DNA from: CAWATZ01 sp963784995
Lineage (GTDB): Bacteria; Planctomycetota; Planctomycetia; Gemmatales; Gemmataceae
DNA length: 64,000 nucleotides
Reading direction: 5' to 3'
Assembly: GCA_963784995.1 (NCBI GenBank)
Contig: CAWATZ010000006.1
Location: 248,001-312,000 of the forward strand
The notes below the pieces were generated by a model. The model had not been told where the DNA came from, searched no databases, and saw only the letters and a list, made by a program, of their open reading frames with translations. The position numbers and the translations under genes are program-made. Of the stretch, positions 1-8,149 are shown piece after piece. Each line of letters opens with the position of its first letter. Positions within the stretch are counted from its first letter, which is position 1.

Positions 1-678
1 CAGGTGGCCTTCAAGTTCGGCTGGGCGTTCGTCAACATCAACCTCCGGCCGTTCTACGCCGAGGGGTCCAAGTCGATGGGCTTCGAGATCGCCGAGCAGC
101 TGGGCTGGCGCACCCCACAGCACGTCGTCTGCCCGATGGCCGGCGGCAGCCTGATCGGCAAGATCCACAAGGCGTTTCACGAGCTGCACAAGGTCGGCCT
201 GCTGGAGCAGGAGCCCCGCTGCAAGATGTACGGGGCTCAGGCTAGCGGGTGTAGTCCGATCAGCACGGCGGTCAAGAACGGCTGGGACTCCCATCGCCCG
301 GTGCGCAAGCCCTGCACCATCGCCAAGTCGCTGGCCATCGGCGACCCGGCCGACGGCTACTTCGCTGCCCGGGTCATCCGCGAGACCGGCGGCTGGTCCG
401 AGGACGTCTCCGATCAGGAGATCGCCCAGGCGATGGTCCTGCTCGGCCAAACCGAGGGCGTCTTCGCCGAGACGGCCGGCGGCGTCACCGTGGCCGTGGC
501 CCGCAAGCTGATCGAGCAGGGGCGGATTCCGCGCGACGAGGAGATCGTCCTGTGCATCACCGGCAACGGCCTCAAGACGCAGGACGCCGTGGTGGACTAC
601 CTGGAAAAGCCCGCGGTCATCGGGCCGACCCTGGAGGAGTTCGAGCCGCTGGTGGCCGGGGAAGCGGTGTTGGTGTAA
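1..678 (+). CDS. thrC: Threonine synthase, C-terminal part (5' end outside window)
   Basis: PLP-dependent enzyme making threonine from O-phosphohomoserine. The frame is already open at base 1, and about 225 residues of the large domain are present. Visible signatures are the NLRPFYAEGSK segment, the glycine-rich MAGGSL phosphate-cradle region, SLAIGDPADGYFAARV, TEGVFAETAGGVTVA and the closing ITGNGLKTQDAV, all typical of bacterial threonine synthases. The N-terminal half with the PLP lysine lies upstream of the window. It is followed after a long palindrome by ThiS-like and ThiF-like genes on the same strand, an arrangement that suggests a shared amino-acid or sulfur-transfer context. Family assignment is firm; the pathway link to its neighbours is inference. 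Confidence 0.9.
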   Translation, partial: QVAFKFGWAFVNINLRPFYAEGSKSMGFEIAEQLGWRTPQHVVCPMAGGSLIGKIHKAFHELHKVGLLEQEPRCKMYGAQASGCSPISTAVKNGWDSHRPVRKPCTIAKSLAIGDPADGYFAARVIRETGGWSEDVSDQEIAQAMVLLGQTEGVFAETAGGVTVAVARKLIEQGRIPRDEEIVLCITGNGLKTQDAVVDYLEKPAVIGPTLEEFEPLVAGEAVLV

Positions 679-691
679 ACTGCGTTCGTCC

Positions 692-767
692 GAGCCGCGC
701 ACGCAGCGCAGCGGAGTAAGCGGCCCGCAGGAAGACCGCTTACTCCGCTGCGCTGCGTGCGCGGCTC
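692..767. repeat. Perfect 32-bp palindrome (long hairpin)
   Basis: Arms 692-723 and 736-767 are exact inverted copies with a 12-base loop. It lies between the threonine synthase stop and the ThiS-like gene. It could form a strong transcript hairpin, but there is no T-tract, so it looks like a member of the palindrome family found elsewhere in this window rather than a classical terminator. Confidence 0.85.
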
Positions 768-798
768 AGAAAGAAAATCGTCCTTCGGAGGATAAGAT

Positions 799-1071
799 AT
801 GTCCGTGAAGGTTCAGATTCCCACCCCGATGCGGCAGCACACCGAGGGCAAGACCACCGTCGAGGCCCAGGGCAGCACGGTCCAGGCGGTGCTCGCCGAC
901 CTGGGAGCGAAGTATCCCGCCCTCACCGGCCGGCTGTTCGACAACGGCCAGCTGCGCCGGTTCATCAACCTGTTCCTCAACAACGAGGACATCCGTTACC
1001 TGTCCAACCTGGAAACGCCCGTCAAGGACGGCGACGAGCTGGCCATCATTCCCGCGGTCGCTGGAGGTTGA
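799..1071 (+). CDS. ThiS/MoaD-family sulfur-carrier protein
   Basis: A 90-residue ubiquitin-fold protein ending in Gly-Gly (AVAGG), the hallmark of ThiS/MoaD/SAMP carriers that are adenylated and thiocarboxylated at the C-terminus. The body shows the usual beta-grasp pattern: VKVQIP start, a VQAVLADL helix, NNEDIRYL and DGDELAIIPAV. A good ribosome site, GGAGG, lies 7 bases before the ATG. The next gene starts 1 base after the stop, and a ThiF-like E1 enzyme follows, so this is probably the carrier served by that enzyme. It could supply sulfur for molybdopterin, thiamine or an amino acid; the sequence does not decide which. Confidence 0.85.
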   Translation: MSVKVQIPTPMRQHTEGKTTVEAQGSTVQAVLADLGAKYPALTGRLFDNGQLRRFINLFLNNEDIRYLSNLETPVKDGDELAIIPAVAGG

Positions 1072-1072
1072 C

Positions 1073-1423
1073 ATGGCGGACGAGGACGACGCCGGCCTGC
1101 CGGCGCCGGATGCCCAGGTGCCGGAAGGGGCGGCGGTCTTTCCCGAGATCCCCGAGGAGCTGGGCGTCGATCCCCTGTTCCTGGCCATGCTGCATGCCAC
1201 CGTCTTCCTGGCCGGCTCGACCGAGGAGGTCGTCAACGGCGAGGCCGCCGACGAGGCGGTGCAGGCGATGGCCGGGTATCTGCGGCGGCTGACGGGGAAG
1301 GAGCTGGCCCGGGTGCGCGAGGACCTGGAGTGTCTGGTGGGTTACGCCCGGCAATGCGAGTGGCCACGGGAGATGGTGCGCTTCCTCAAGAGCTTCCTGG
1401 CCGACTACGGCATCAGCCGTTAG
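1073..1423 (+). CDS. Small acidic protein of unknown function
   Basis: I do not recognise this 116-residue protein. It is acidic at the N-terminus, then mostly helical with a motif-poor C-terminal half (RRLTGKELARVREDLECLVGYAR). It has no signal peptide, no membrane segment and no JAB-protease histidines. Its GGAGG ribosome site lies inside the last codons of the preceding carrier gene, so the two are translationally coupled. The stop codon is supplied by the left arm of a palindrome. Without that insertion the frame would continue 5 codons past the duplicated sequence (acg gga gag acg aaa) and end in a TGA overlapping the ThiF start (ATGA). It is probably a third component of the carrier/E1 operon. 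Confidence 0.7.
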   Translation: MADEDDAGLPAPDAQVPEGAAVFPEIPEELGVDPLFLAMLHATVFLAGSTEEVVNGEAADEAVQAMAGYLRRLTGKELARVREDLECLVGYARQCEWPREMVRFLKSFLADYGISR

Positions 1424-1496
1424 CCCGACGCGCCAGCGAGGGAGAGGACAAAACCCTCGCTGGCGCGTCGGGCTAACGGCCGACTACGGCATCAGC
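1399..1496. mobile_element. Palindrome insertion flanked by a 19-bp direct repeat
   Basis: The 27-bp perfect arms at 1416-1442 and 1454-1480 form a hairpin. The sequence GGCCGACTACGGCATCAGC occurs on both sides, at 1399-1417 and 1478-1496, like a target-site duplication. Deleting 79 bp (one repeat plus the palindrome) restores an ATGA overlap between the upstream gene stop and the ThiF start. This is direct evidence that the palindrome is a secondary insertion in an operon. Confidence 0.75.
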
Positions 1497-1510
1497 ACGG
1501 GAGAGACGAA

Positions 1511-2551
1511 ATGACGCGGGATGGGTCGCTGGAACGCTACAGCCGGCAGATGCGCTTTCACGGCATCGGCGAGGAGGGCCAGCGCCGCCTGGAGCGCGCC
1601 CGGGTCACCCTCTGTGGCTGTGGGGCCCTCGGCACCGTCCTGGCCAACGCTCTCGTCCGGGCCGGCGTCGGGCATCTGCGGCTGATCGACCGCGACTTCA
1701 TTGAGATGAGCAACCTCCAGCGGCAGGTGCTTTTCGACGAGCATGACGTGGCCGAGAACCTGCCCAAGGCCGAGGCCGCTGCTCGCAAGCTCGCCGCCAT
1801 CAACTCCAGCGTCCACGTCGAGCCGGTCGTCACCGACATCGATCGGACCAACATCCTGGAGCTGTGCTCCGACGCCGACCTGATCCTCGATGGGACGGAC
1901 AATTTCGAGATCCGCTATCTGATCAACGACGTGGCGGTCAAGCTGAACAAGCCCTGGGTCTACGGTGGCTGCATCGGCAGCCACGGTCAGACCATGACCA
2001 TCCTGCCCGGCCAGACGCCGTGCCTGCGCTGCGTCTTCGAGGCAGCCCCCGCCCCGGGCGAAACCGGCACCTGCGAGACGGCCGGCGTGCTGGGGCCGAT
2101 CGTCAACGTGATCGCCAGCTACCAGGCAGCCGAGGCGATGAAGGTCCTGACGGGGCACCTGGAACAGGTCAACCGGGAGCTGCTGTACTTCGACCTGTGG
2201 GAGAACACATTCCGCCGGATCAAGATTGCCCCGCTGCTTGGCAAGGTCGATTGTCCCTGCTGCGGTCAGCGCCGCTTCGAGTGGCTGGAGGGAGCGTTCG
2301 GCTCGCAGACCACCAGCCTGTGCGGCCGCAATGCGGTGCAGGTGTCACAGCGGTCGGCGAGCAAGCTCAATTTCGAGGGACTGGCCCGAGACCTGGAACA
2401 GCTGGGCACGGTCAGCTACAACCGCTTCCTGCTCAAGTTCAACGCAGAAGGGTTCGAGTTCACCGTCTTCCCGGATGGCCGAGCGATCATCAAAGGCACC
2501 TCTGACGAGGACAGGGCCCGGTCGCTCTACGCGCGGTACATCGGACATTAG
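1511..2551 (+). CDS. ThiF/MoeB-family E1-like adenylyltransferase
   Basis: A 346-residue activating enzyme for a ubiquitin-like carrier: ATP-dependent adenylation of the carrier C-terminal glycine. It shows the N-terminal RYSRQMRFHGIG, the nucleotide loop GCGALG (36-41), LIDRD (58-62), SNLQRQ (67-72), TDNF (129-132), and structural-zinc cysteine pairs CLRC (171-174) and CPCC (248-251). Cys188 in GTCETAGVLGP is a candidate thioester cysteine. The C-terminal 90 residues form an extra domain ending RARSLYARYIGH instead of a rhodanese. The carrier substrate is probably the ThiS-like protein encoded at 799-1071. It overlaps the converging FAD gene by 4 bases. Confidence 0.88.
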   Translation: MTRDGSLERYSRQMRFHGIGEEGQRRLERARVTLCGCGALGTVLANALVRAGVGHLRLIDRDFIEMSNLQRQVLFDEHDVAENLPKAEAAARKLAAINSSVHVEPVVTDIDRTNILELCSDADLILDGTDNFEIRYLINDVAVKLNKPWVYGGCIGSHGQTMTILPGQTPCLRCVFEAAPAPGETGTCETAGVLGPIVNVIASYQAAEAMKVLTGHLEQVNRELLYFDLWENTFRRIKIAPLLGKVDCPCCGQRRFEWLEGAFGSQTTSLCGRNAVQVSQRSASKLNFEGLARDLEQLGTVSYNRFLLKFNAEGFEFTVFPDGRAIIKGTSDEDRARSLYARYIGH

Positions 2552-3691
2552 TGCGGTCCCGCCACCGTTTGCCACCAATGTTCCGCCATGCCCAGTGACA
2601 GCGTCATGCCGGTCCCGCCCGTGGCCGTCATGATCGTCACTCCTCGGTCGCGGCTGGGCCGTGAACACCGGCAAGCTCGGGTGCTTGCCATACAGGCCGT
2701 GCCAGCGGCCAGCAATCGTCCAGTCGGGCAACTGCACCATCCCACGCAGATAGTCCAGGATCAGCTGATCGATCTCGGTCTTGTCAAACGGCTCGATCGC
2801 CTCGTCGTACTCGTGGGAATCGCCGATGACGACCTCCCCCAGATGATTCTGGGATGCCATGACGTGGATGCCGTGACGGACGAACTGCGGCAACTCCTCC
2901 TCGATGCGTTGCCGCAGCCGGGGCAGCGACGGACAGACGCGGAATGTCGGATAGTGGCACAGCGTCAGCCCGCTGGCCAGGTGTGGGCCGAGAGTCCAGC
3001 CGGCCGGCTGCGGCACCGTGCGCATCATCTGCAGCTTGCAGCGGCGGATGCCCGAGCCGGCAAATACTTCGGGAAACAGCGTCTGGAAGTCGATACCGCC
3101 GGCCACGATCACCTGTTCCGCCTGCCAGGTGCGACCGTCCGCGGCGTGGACGTGCGGTGGGTCCACGGCCGTCACCGTCGTGCCGAAATGCACTTCCACC
3201 GGGTAGGTCCGGCTCAGGTACTCGGGAATGGTCGCGATCGCCTGGCGTGGATCGACGCACAGCTCGGTCGGACTCCAGAGGGCCCCGAGCAATCCGTCGG
3301 GACGCACGGCCGGCGACCGGCGGAGCGTTTCCGCGAGGGTCAGCAGCTGGCAGTCAAAACCCAGGCCGGCGGATTGGCTGACGAACTCCTCCAGCACTGC
3401 CAGCTCGTCGTCCCGGTAAGCCAGGTGCAAGGAACCACAAGCGTTGATCCAGAAGCCCGCCTGCCGGGCCAGTTCCAGCCACAGCTCCCGGCTGCGCAGG
3501 GCCCGCTGGTGCATCTCGCCGGGAGTCTGGCCGATGGGCCAGATCATGCCGAAGTTGCGGATGGACGCCCCCCGCGGCCTGGGGTCGCGGTCAAACAGGC
3601 CGACCGAAAGCCCACGCCGGGCGGCCGACAAGGCATGGGCCAAACCCACGATGCCGCCGCCGACCACCGCCACGTCCCGTTGTCGCCGCAT
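2548..3691 (-). CDS. FAD-dependent oxidoreductase, TIGR03364-like (one frame correction)
   Basis: A DAO-fold FAD enzyme. VAVVGGGIVGLAHA at the N-terminus is the dinucleotide-binding GxGxxG. The IRNFGMIWPIGQTPGEM and GSLHLAY segments match the TIGR03364 group, associated in other genomes with aminophosphonate breakdown. The start at 3691 has AGGAAGAG just upstream; the upstream in-frame ATG at 3745 is less likely. An extra base near 2643 shifts the frame: the expected ending VTIMTATGGTGMTLSLGMAEH lies in the neighbouring frame and stops at 2548. No phosphonatase or phosphonate transporter is adjacent, so the substrate is open. Divergent from the formylglycine-enzyme-like gene with a 193-base spacer. 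Confidence 0.78.
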
Positions 3692-3884
3692 CTGTTTTCT
3701 CTTCCTGGTCCTCGATCGTTCCTTTGTGACAGCGTAGGGAACCACTGCCAGGGACGCCAGCGTTCATCGCTGGCATGGTCATTCTTTCGGCGGTCTTGTG
3801 CCCACCCCTTGCAAATCGCCTCCCGACCGGAGAAGATAACTCCAGCTTGCCCTGATTGACCCGACCCGAAGCTGGACTTCTCAA

Positions 3885-5006
3885 ATGAAGACACGCTCAC
3901 GCGACGCCAAGCCAACGGCCGCCTCAACCGGCGTCACCGCAACCCCTCCCGCCGCGCACCAGGGCCAGACCCTCCCCGGTCCTGGTCGAGCCGTACCACC
4001 GCTGCACCGCGGCCGCTGGTGGCTGGCTGCCTTCGTCTTGCTGCTGGTTACGGTCGGCGTCGGTGCCTTTGCCCTGCTGAAGGAAGCGTCTCCCGAGGGG
4101 ATGGTCTGGGTTCCCGGCGGAGACTTCGTGATGGGCGACGAACGCTTTGAGGATGCCGGGCCGCTGCACAAGGTCCACGTCGATGGCTTCTGGATGGACA
4201 AAACCGAGGTCACCAACGCCCAGTTCGCCCGCTTCGTCGAGGCCACCGGCTACAAGACCATCGCCGAACAGCAGCCCACCGAGCAGCAATATCCAGGTGC
4301 CAAGAAGGAGAACCTGGTTCCTGGCTCCATCGTCTTCGCGCCGCCCAGGGACTGCAATCTCAAGGAGTGCAAGGCGTGCGGCGAGTGTCGCTGGTGGATC
4401 TACAAACCCGGCGCCAGCTGGAAGCATCCCGAAGGGCCCGACACCGACCTCAAGGGCAAGGAGAATCACCCGGTGGTCCACATTGCTTACGTGGACGCCG
4501 TGGCTTACGCCAAATGGACCGGCAAGCGGCTGCCGACCGAGGCCGAGTGGGAGTTCGCGGCCCGCGGCGGTCTGGAGGGCAAACCCTATTACTGGGGCGA
4601 CAAGCTGAAACCGGACGGCAAGTGGATGGCCAACATCTTCCAGGGCGACTTCCCCAACAAGAACACCGCCGAGGACGGCTACCGCACCACGGCCCCCGTG
4701 GGCTCGTTCCCGGCCAACGCCTATGGCCTGCACGACATGTCCGGCAACGTCTGGGAGTGGTGCAGCGACTGGTATCGGCCCGATTACTATGCCACCTGCC
4801 TCGCAGAGAAAATCCGCGACAATCCGCAAGGGCCGCGTGACAGCGTCGATCCAAACCGGCGCGGGGAACCCAAGCGCGTGCTGCGCGGCGGCTCGTTCGA
4901 GTGCAGCGACCAGTATTGCAACCGCTACCTGGCCGGGGCTCGGCACCACGGCTCACCGGATACGGGCGCGATGCACAACGGCTTCCGCTGCGTCAAGTCA
5001 AAATGA
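3885..5006 (+). CDS. Membrane-anchored formylglycine-generating-enzyme (SUMF1) family protein
   Basis: A 373-residue protein with a single transmembrane anchor at about 45-65 (WWLAAFVLLLVTVGVGAFALL region) followed by a complete FGE-sulfatase domain. Family signatures are MVWVPGGDFVMGD, DKTEVTNAQFARF, RLPTEAEWEFAARGG, GLHDMSGNVWEWCSDWY and RVLRGGSF. Cys340 and Cys345 (SFECSDQYCNRY) have the spacing of the two catalytic cysteines of true formylglycine-generating enzymes, so it may be active in oxidising a sulfatase cysteine; many family members lack them. No sulfatase gene is in the window. The start is the first in-frame ATG and lacks a strong ribosome site. Confidence 0.85.
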   Translation: MKTRSRDAKPTAASTGVTATPPAAHQGQTLPGPGRAVPPLHRGRWWLAAFVLLLVTVGVGAFALLKEASPEGMVWVPGGDFVMGDERFEDAGPLHKVHVDGFWMDKTEVTNAQFARFVEATGYKTIAEQQPTEQQYPGAKKENLVPGSIVFAPPRDCNLKECKACGECRWWIYKPGASWKHPEGPDTDLKGKENHPVVHIAYVDAVAYAKWTGKRLPTEAEWEFAARGGLEGKPYYWGDKLKPDGKWMANIFQGDFPNKNTAEDGYRTTAPVGSFPANAYGLHDMSGNVWEWCSDWYRPDYYATCLAEKIRDNPQGPRDSVDPNRRGEPKRVLRGGSFECSDQYCNRYLAGARHHGSPDTGAMHNGFRCVKSK

Positions 5007-5119
5007 ACCACAGAGGACACAGAGGACACAGAGAAAACCATCCCATGCGCGACTCCAGGCTTCCTTTTTTCCTCTCCCTCGTCTTCCTATCTTCTCTGTG
5101 TCCTCTGTGCCTCTGTGGT
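5007..5119. repeat. Interspersed inverted repeat of CACAGAGGACACAGAG type
   Basis: Left arm 5007-5034 and right arm 5093-5119 are inverted copies differing by one base. The pair spans the intergenic gap and the first 25 codons of the next gene, so the right arm is translated as part of its signal peptide. Confidence 0.8.
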
Positions 5120-8006
5120 GAATCCTCTGGCCTGCGGCTGCCGGAGGGGTTCGAGGTGGTCGAGTGGGCCGACAGCAGCCTGGCCAACGACATTTACTGC
5201 CTCACCGTCGGCCCGTCCGGGCAGGTGGTCGTCTCGGGGCGCGGCTACGTCCGGCAGCTGGTCGATGAGAAAGGGGCCGGCAAGGCGACCCGGGCCCTGG
5301 ACTTTGCCGAGGCACCGCGTGACGGGGCGATGGGCCTGTGCTGGGACGGCGACGACCTGTACTGCATGGGCGACGGTGGTTTGCGGCGGTATCGCCAGGC
5401 CGGCGGCGCGGGACGCACCAGACCGTCCGAGCTGCTGTATCCGTTCAAAACCGGCGGCGAACACAGCGCCCACGCCATCCTCCGCGGCCCGGACGGCTGG
5501 TTGTACGTCATCGGCGGCGACGGCACGGGCATCTCACGGAAGGAAGCGAGCCTGCCGACCTCGCCGATCAAGGAACCCATCGGCGGTGGCGTGGTTCGCT
5601 TCACCCCGGACTTTCGCGGCAGCGAGATCGTCGCCGACGGCTTCCGCAACGCCTACGGCATGGACTTCAACCCCGACGGCGAGCTGTTCACTTTCGACAG
5701 TGACAACGAACGCTGTGTCTCGCTGCCGTGGTACGAGCAGTGCCGCTTCTACCACGTTGCTGCGGGGAGCCATCATGGCTGGCAGGCCCATCAGCACGCC
5801 CAGACCTGGCGGCAGCCGCCGTATTTCCTCGACGTCACTCCGCCCGTGGCCCACTTGGAGCGCGGCTCGCCGACCGGTGTGGTCTGCTATCGGCATACAC
5901 AGTTCCCGCCGCATTACCGGGGCGGCTTGTTCCTGCTCGACTGGACTTTTGGCCGGGTGTGGTTCCTGAAGCTGGAACGAGCCGGCAGTTCCTACACCGC
6001 TCAGCGTGAAGTGTTCCTGCAAGCCACCGGTGAGGACGGCTTCGCCCCCACGGCGGCTGCCGTCGATCCGCGCAACGGCGATCTGTACCTGAGCATCGGC
6101 GGCCGGGGCACTCGCGGTGCCGTGTATCGGATTCGCTATCCGCAAGGGGCAAAGTCGATCACGGCTGAGGGCGTGGCCCGGCTCCAGCCCGCACGGCGCA
6201 TCCTGGACTGGAAGCCGGACCTGGCGGCCGTCACGGATCGAGAAGGCGACCGCCGGCAATCCAGGCGAGCGGCTGGAAGCACTGCAATGGCTGCTGCGCC
6301 ACCGTGAACGGCTGGAGGCGAGCCAGGCGGAGCAGGCGGTCGAGACCAACCTGAAGCAAACCGACCGCTTGCTGCGTCAGGCAACCGCGCGGCTGCTGGC
6401 GAGCATGCCTCCGGAAAAGCAGCAGCAACTGAGCCTCCGAGCGAAGAAGCCCGAGGCACGGCTGACGGTGGGCCTGGCCCAGCACGGCGCCGTCCTGCTG
6501 GACCTGATCGCGGATTCGCGTCTTGCCCCACGGCTCCGCCTGGACGCCGTGCGCCTGCTCCAGTTGCATCTGGGCGACATTGGTGACAAGTCATCCAAGG
6601 GCACACTCTGGGAGGGCTACAGCCGGCGGCAGCCGAAGCCCGAGAGCAGCCCGGCGATGTGCCAGGCCCTGCGCGACAGCTTCCCTTCGGGACATGCCGA
6701 TCTGGACCGCGAATTGCTCCGGACACTGGCTCTGCTCCAGGACGACAACCCGGACCTGCCGCCACACTTGACCGCCCGCTTGACCGAGGCGTCCCATCCA
6801 ACTGACGATTTCCACGTCCTGACCGTGCTGGCCCGGCTGCGCGGCGGCTTTTCCGACGCGGTGGTCCGGCAGACCGCCCATGCTCTGCTGCGGCTCGACG
6901 CCAAGGTGATGGCTCGCAAGATGAACCGCGAACGCAACTGGGACGATCGCCTGCGGGAGCTGGTCGCGGCCCTGGTCCGCAAGGAGCCGAAGCTGCCACT
7001 CGCCCTGCTGGACGACAACGAGTTCGGCCGGGCCGACCACGTCTGTTTCGTGGAATCGCTCCGGACCGGACGCGACCGGGCGGCCGAGAAGTTCCTGGCG
7101 ACGGCCCAGCGCGAGCCGAACTTTGCCTGGAATGCCGGCCTGATTGGACTGGTGGGTGAGTTGCCCGAGGAGCGCTCCTTGCCAATCCTGCGGAAGCTCT
7201 GGGGCCAGGCCGGGCAGGACGAGGCGATCCTGGAAGTGCTGGCGCGGAAGCCCCGTCTCGCCGACCGGGACCGGTTTGTCGAGAGCCTGAAGTCGGGCCG
7301 GATGCAAACGATCGCCGCCGCCGTGCAATCGCTGGCGTCGCTAAAGGTCAAGCTGACGCGGGACGAGGTGCTGGCCCTGGTGCTGGCCCTGCGCGGCCTG
7401 CCGCCAGGCAAGGAGGGCGAGCCGATCCGCAAGCACGTTCTGCCGCTGCTCAAGGCGCAGACGGACCAGGGCCTGCCCGACGCCGATGCCTGGAGCAAGT
7501 GGGTCGCCCGCACCTGGCCCGACTTTGCCCCACGGGTCCGCAACCTCGACGGCGTCGATGAAGGGGCCTGGGAGCGGCGGCTGGCGGGCATCGACTGGAG
7601 CCAGGGAACCAGCGAGGCCGGTCGGCAGGTGTTCGTCCGGGCGCAGTGCAGCAGCTGTCACTCGGGGTCTCAGGCCCTCGGCCCGGACCTCAAGGGCGTG
7701 TCCGGCCGCTTCTCGCGGGCCGACCTGTTCACCGCCATCCTCCAGCCGAGCAAGGAGGTGCCGCCGCGCTACCGCACCACGCTGCTGACCACCACCGCGG
7801 GCAAGACCTACCAGGGGATGATCGTCTACGAGGCGCTCGACAGCCTGATCCTGCAAACGGGGCCGCTAACCACGGTGCGCGTGACCGAGACGCAGATCAG
7901 CGAACGCCAGCCAAGTACGCGGTCGCTGATGCCGGCAGGCCTGCTCGACCGGCTCAGCGACCGGGAGATTGCCGATCTGTATGCGTATTTGAAGGGGTTG
8001 AAGTGA
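5045..8006 (+). CDS. Sorbosone-dehydrogenase-like propeller / HEAT / haem-c fusion (one frame correction)
   Basis: An exported three-part protein of about 986 residues. A hydrophobic leader (residues 5-25) is followed by a six-bladed propeller of the membrane-bound dehydrogenase type (LPEGFEVVEWADSSLAN, FNPDGELFTFDSDNE, SPTGVVCYR, GGRGTRGAVYRI), then a HEAT-like helical region. The C-terminus has a haem-binding domain of TIGR02603 type with CSSCH and MPAGLLDRLSDREIADLYAYL. The frame changes near 6235, where one extra base separates the propeller from the helical part; both halves belong to one known planctomycete architecture. Presumably it oxidises a sugar-type substrate in the periplasm and passes electrons to its own haem. 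It lies 38 bases after the FGE-like gene. Confidence 0.82.
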
Positions 8007-8016
8007 TCCGCCAGGG

Positions 8017-8109
8017 GATCGTATCACAACCCCTCCCCCAGCCCCTCCCCGAAGCGGGGAGGGGAGCAAATCGGCCGGCTTGGCAAACCTCTGCCGGAGT
8101 GATACGATC
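8017..8109. repeat. Nested inverted repeat, possible terminator
   Basis: The outer arms GATCGTATCAC (8017-8027) and GTGATACGATC (8099-8109) enclose an inner hairpin CCCCTCCCC (8042-8050) and GGGGAGGGG (8056-8064). It lies 11 bases after the dehydrogenase stop. The right outer arm overlaps the first promoter of the paralogue array. Confidence 0.65.
8080..8108 (+). promoter_or_regulatory. Promoter of paralogue 1 (TTGGCA-17-TACGAT)
   Basis: TTGGCA at 8080-8085, a 17-base spacer, then TACGAT at 8103-8108, 41 bases before the ATG at 8150. The TACGAT element sits at the same distance from the start codon in paralogues 4-7, which supports it as a real -10 element. Confidence 0.6.
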
Positions 8110-8149
8110 ATCCTGAACCAACCCTCTCATCCCGGCAAGGAGTGCCGCC

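Noticed and set aside
692..1480. GC-rich palindromes considered as attC sites
   Set aside because: They pair perfectly without an extrahelical base, lack the GCCGAAC/GTTCG ends, and do not bound cassette-like genes.
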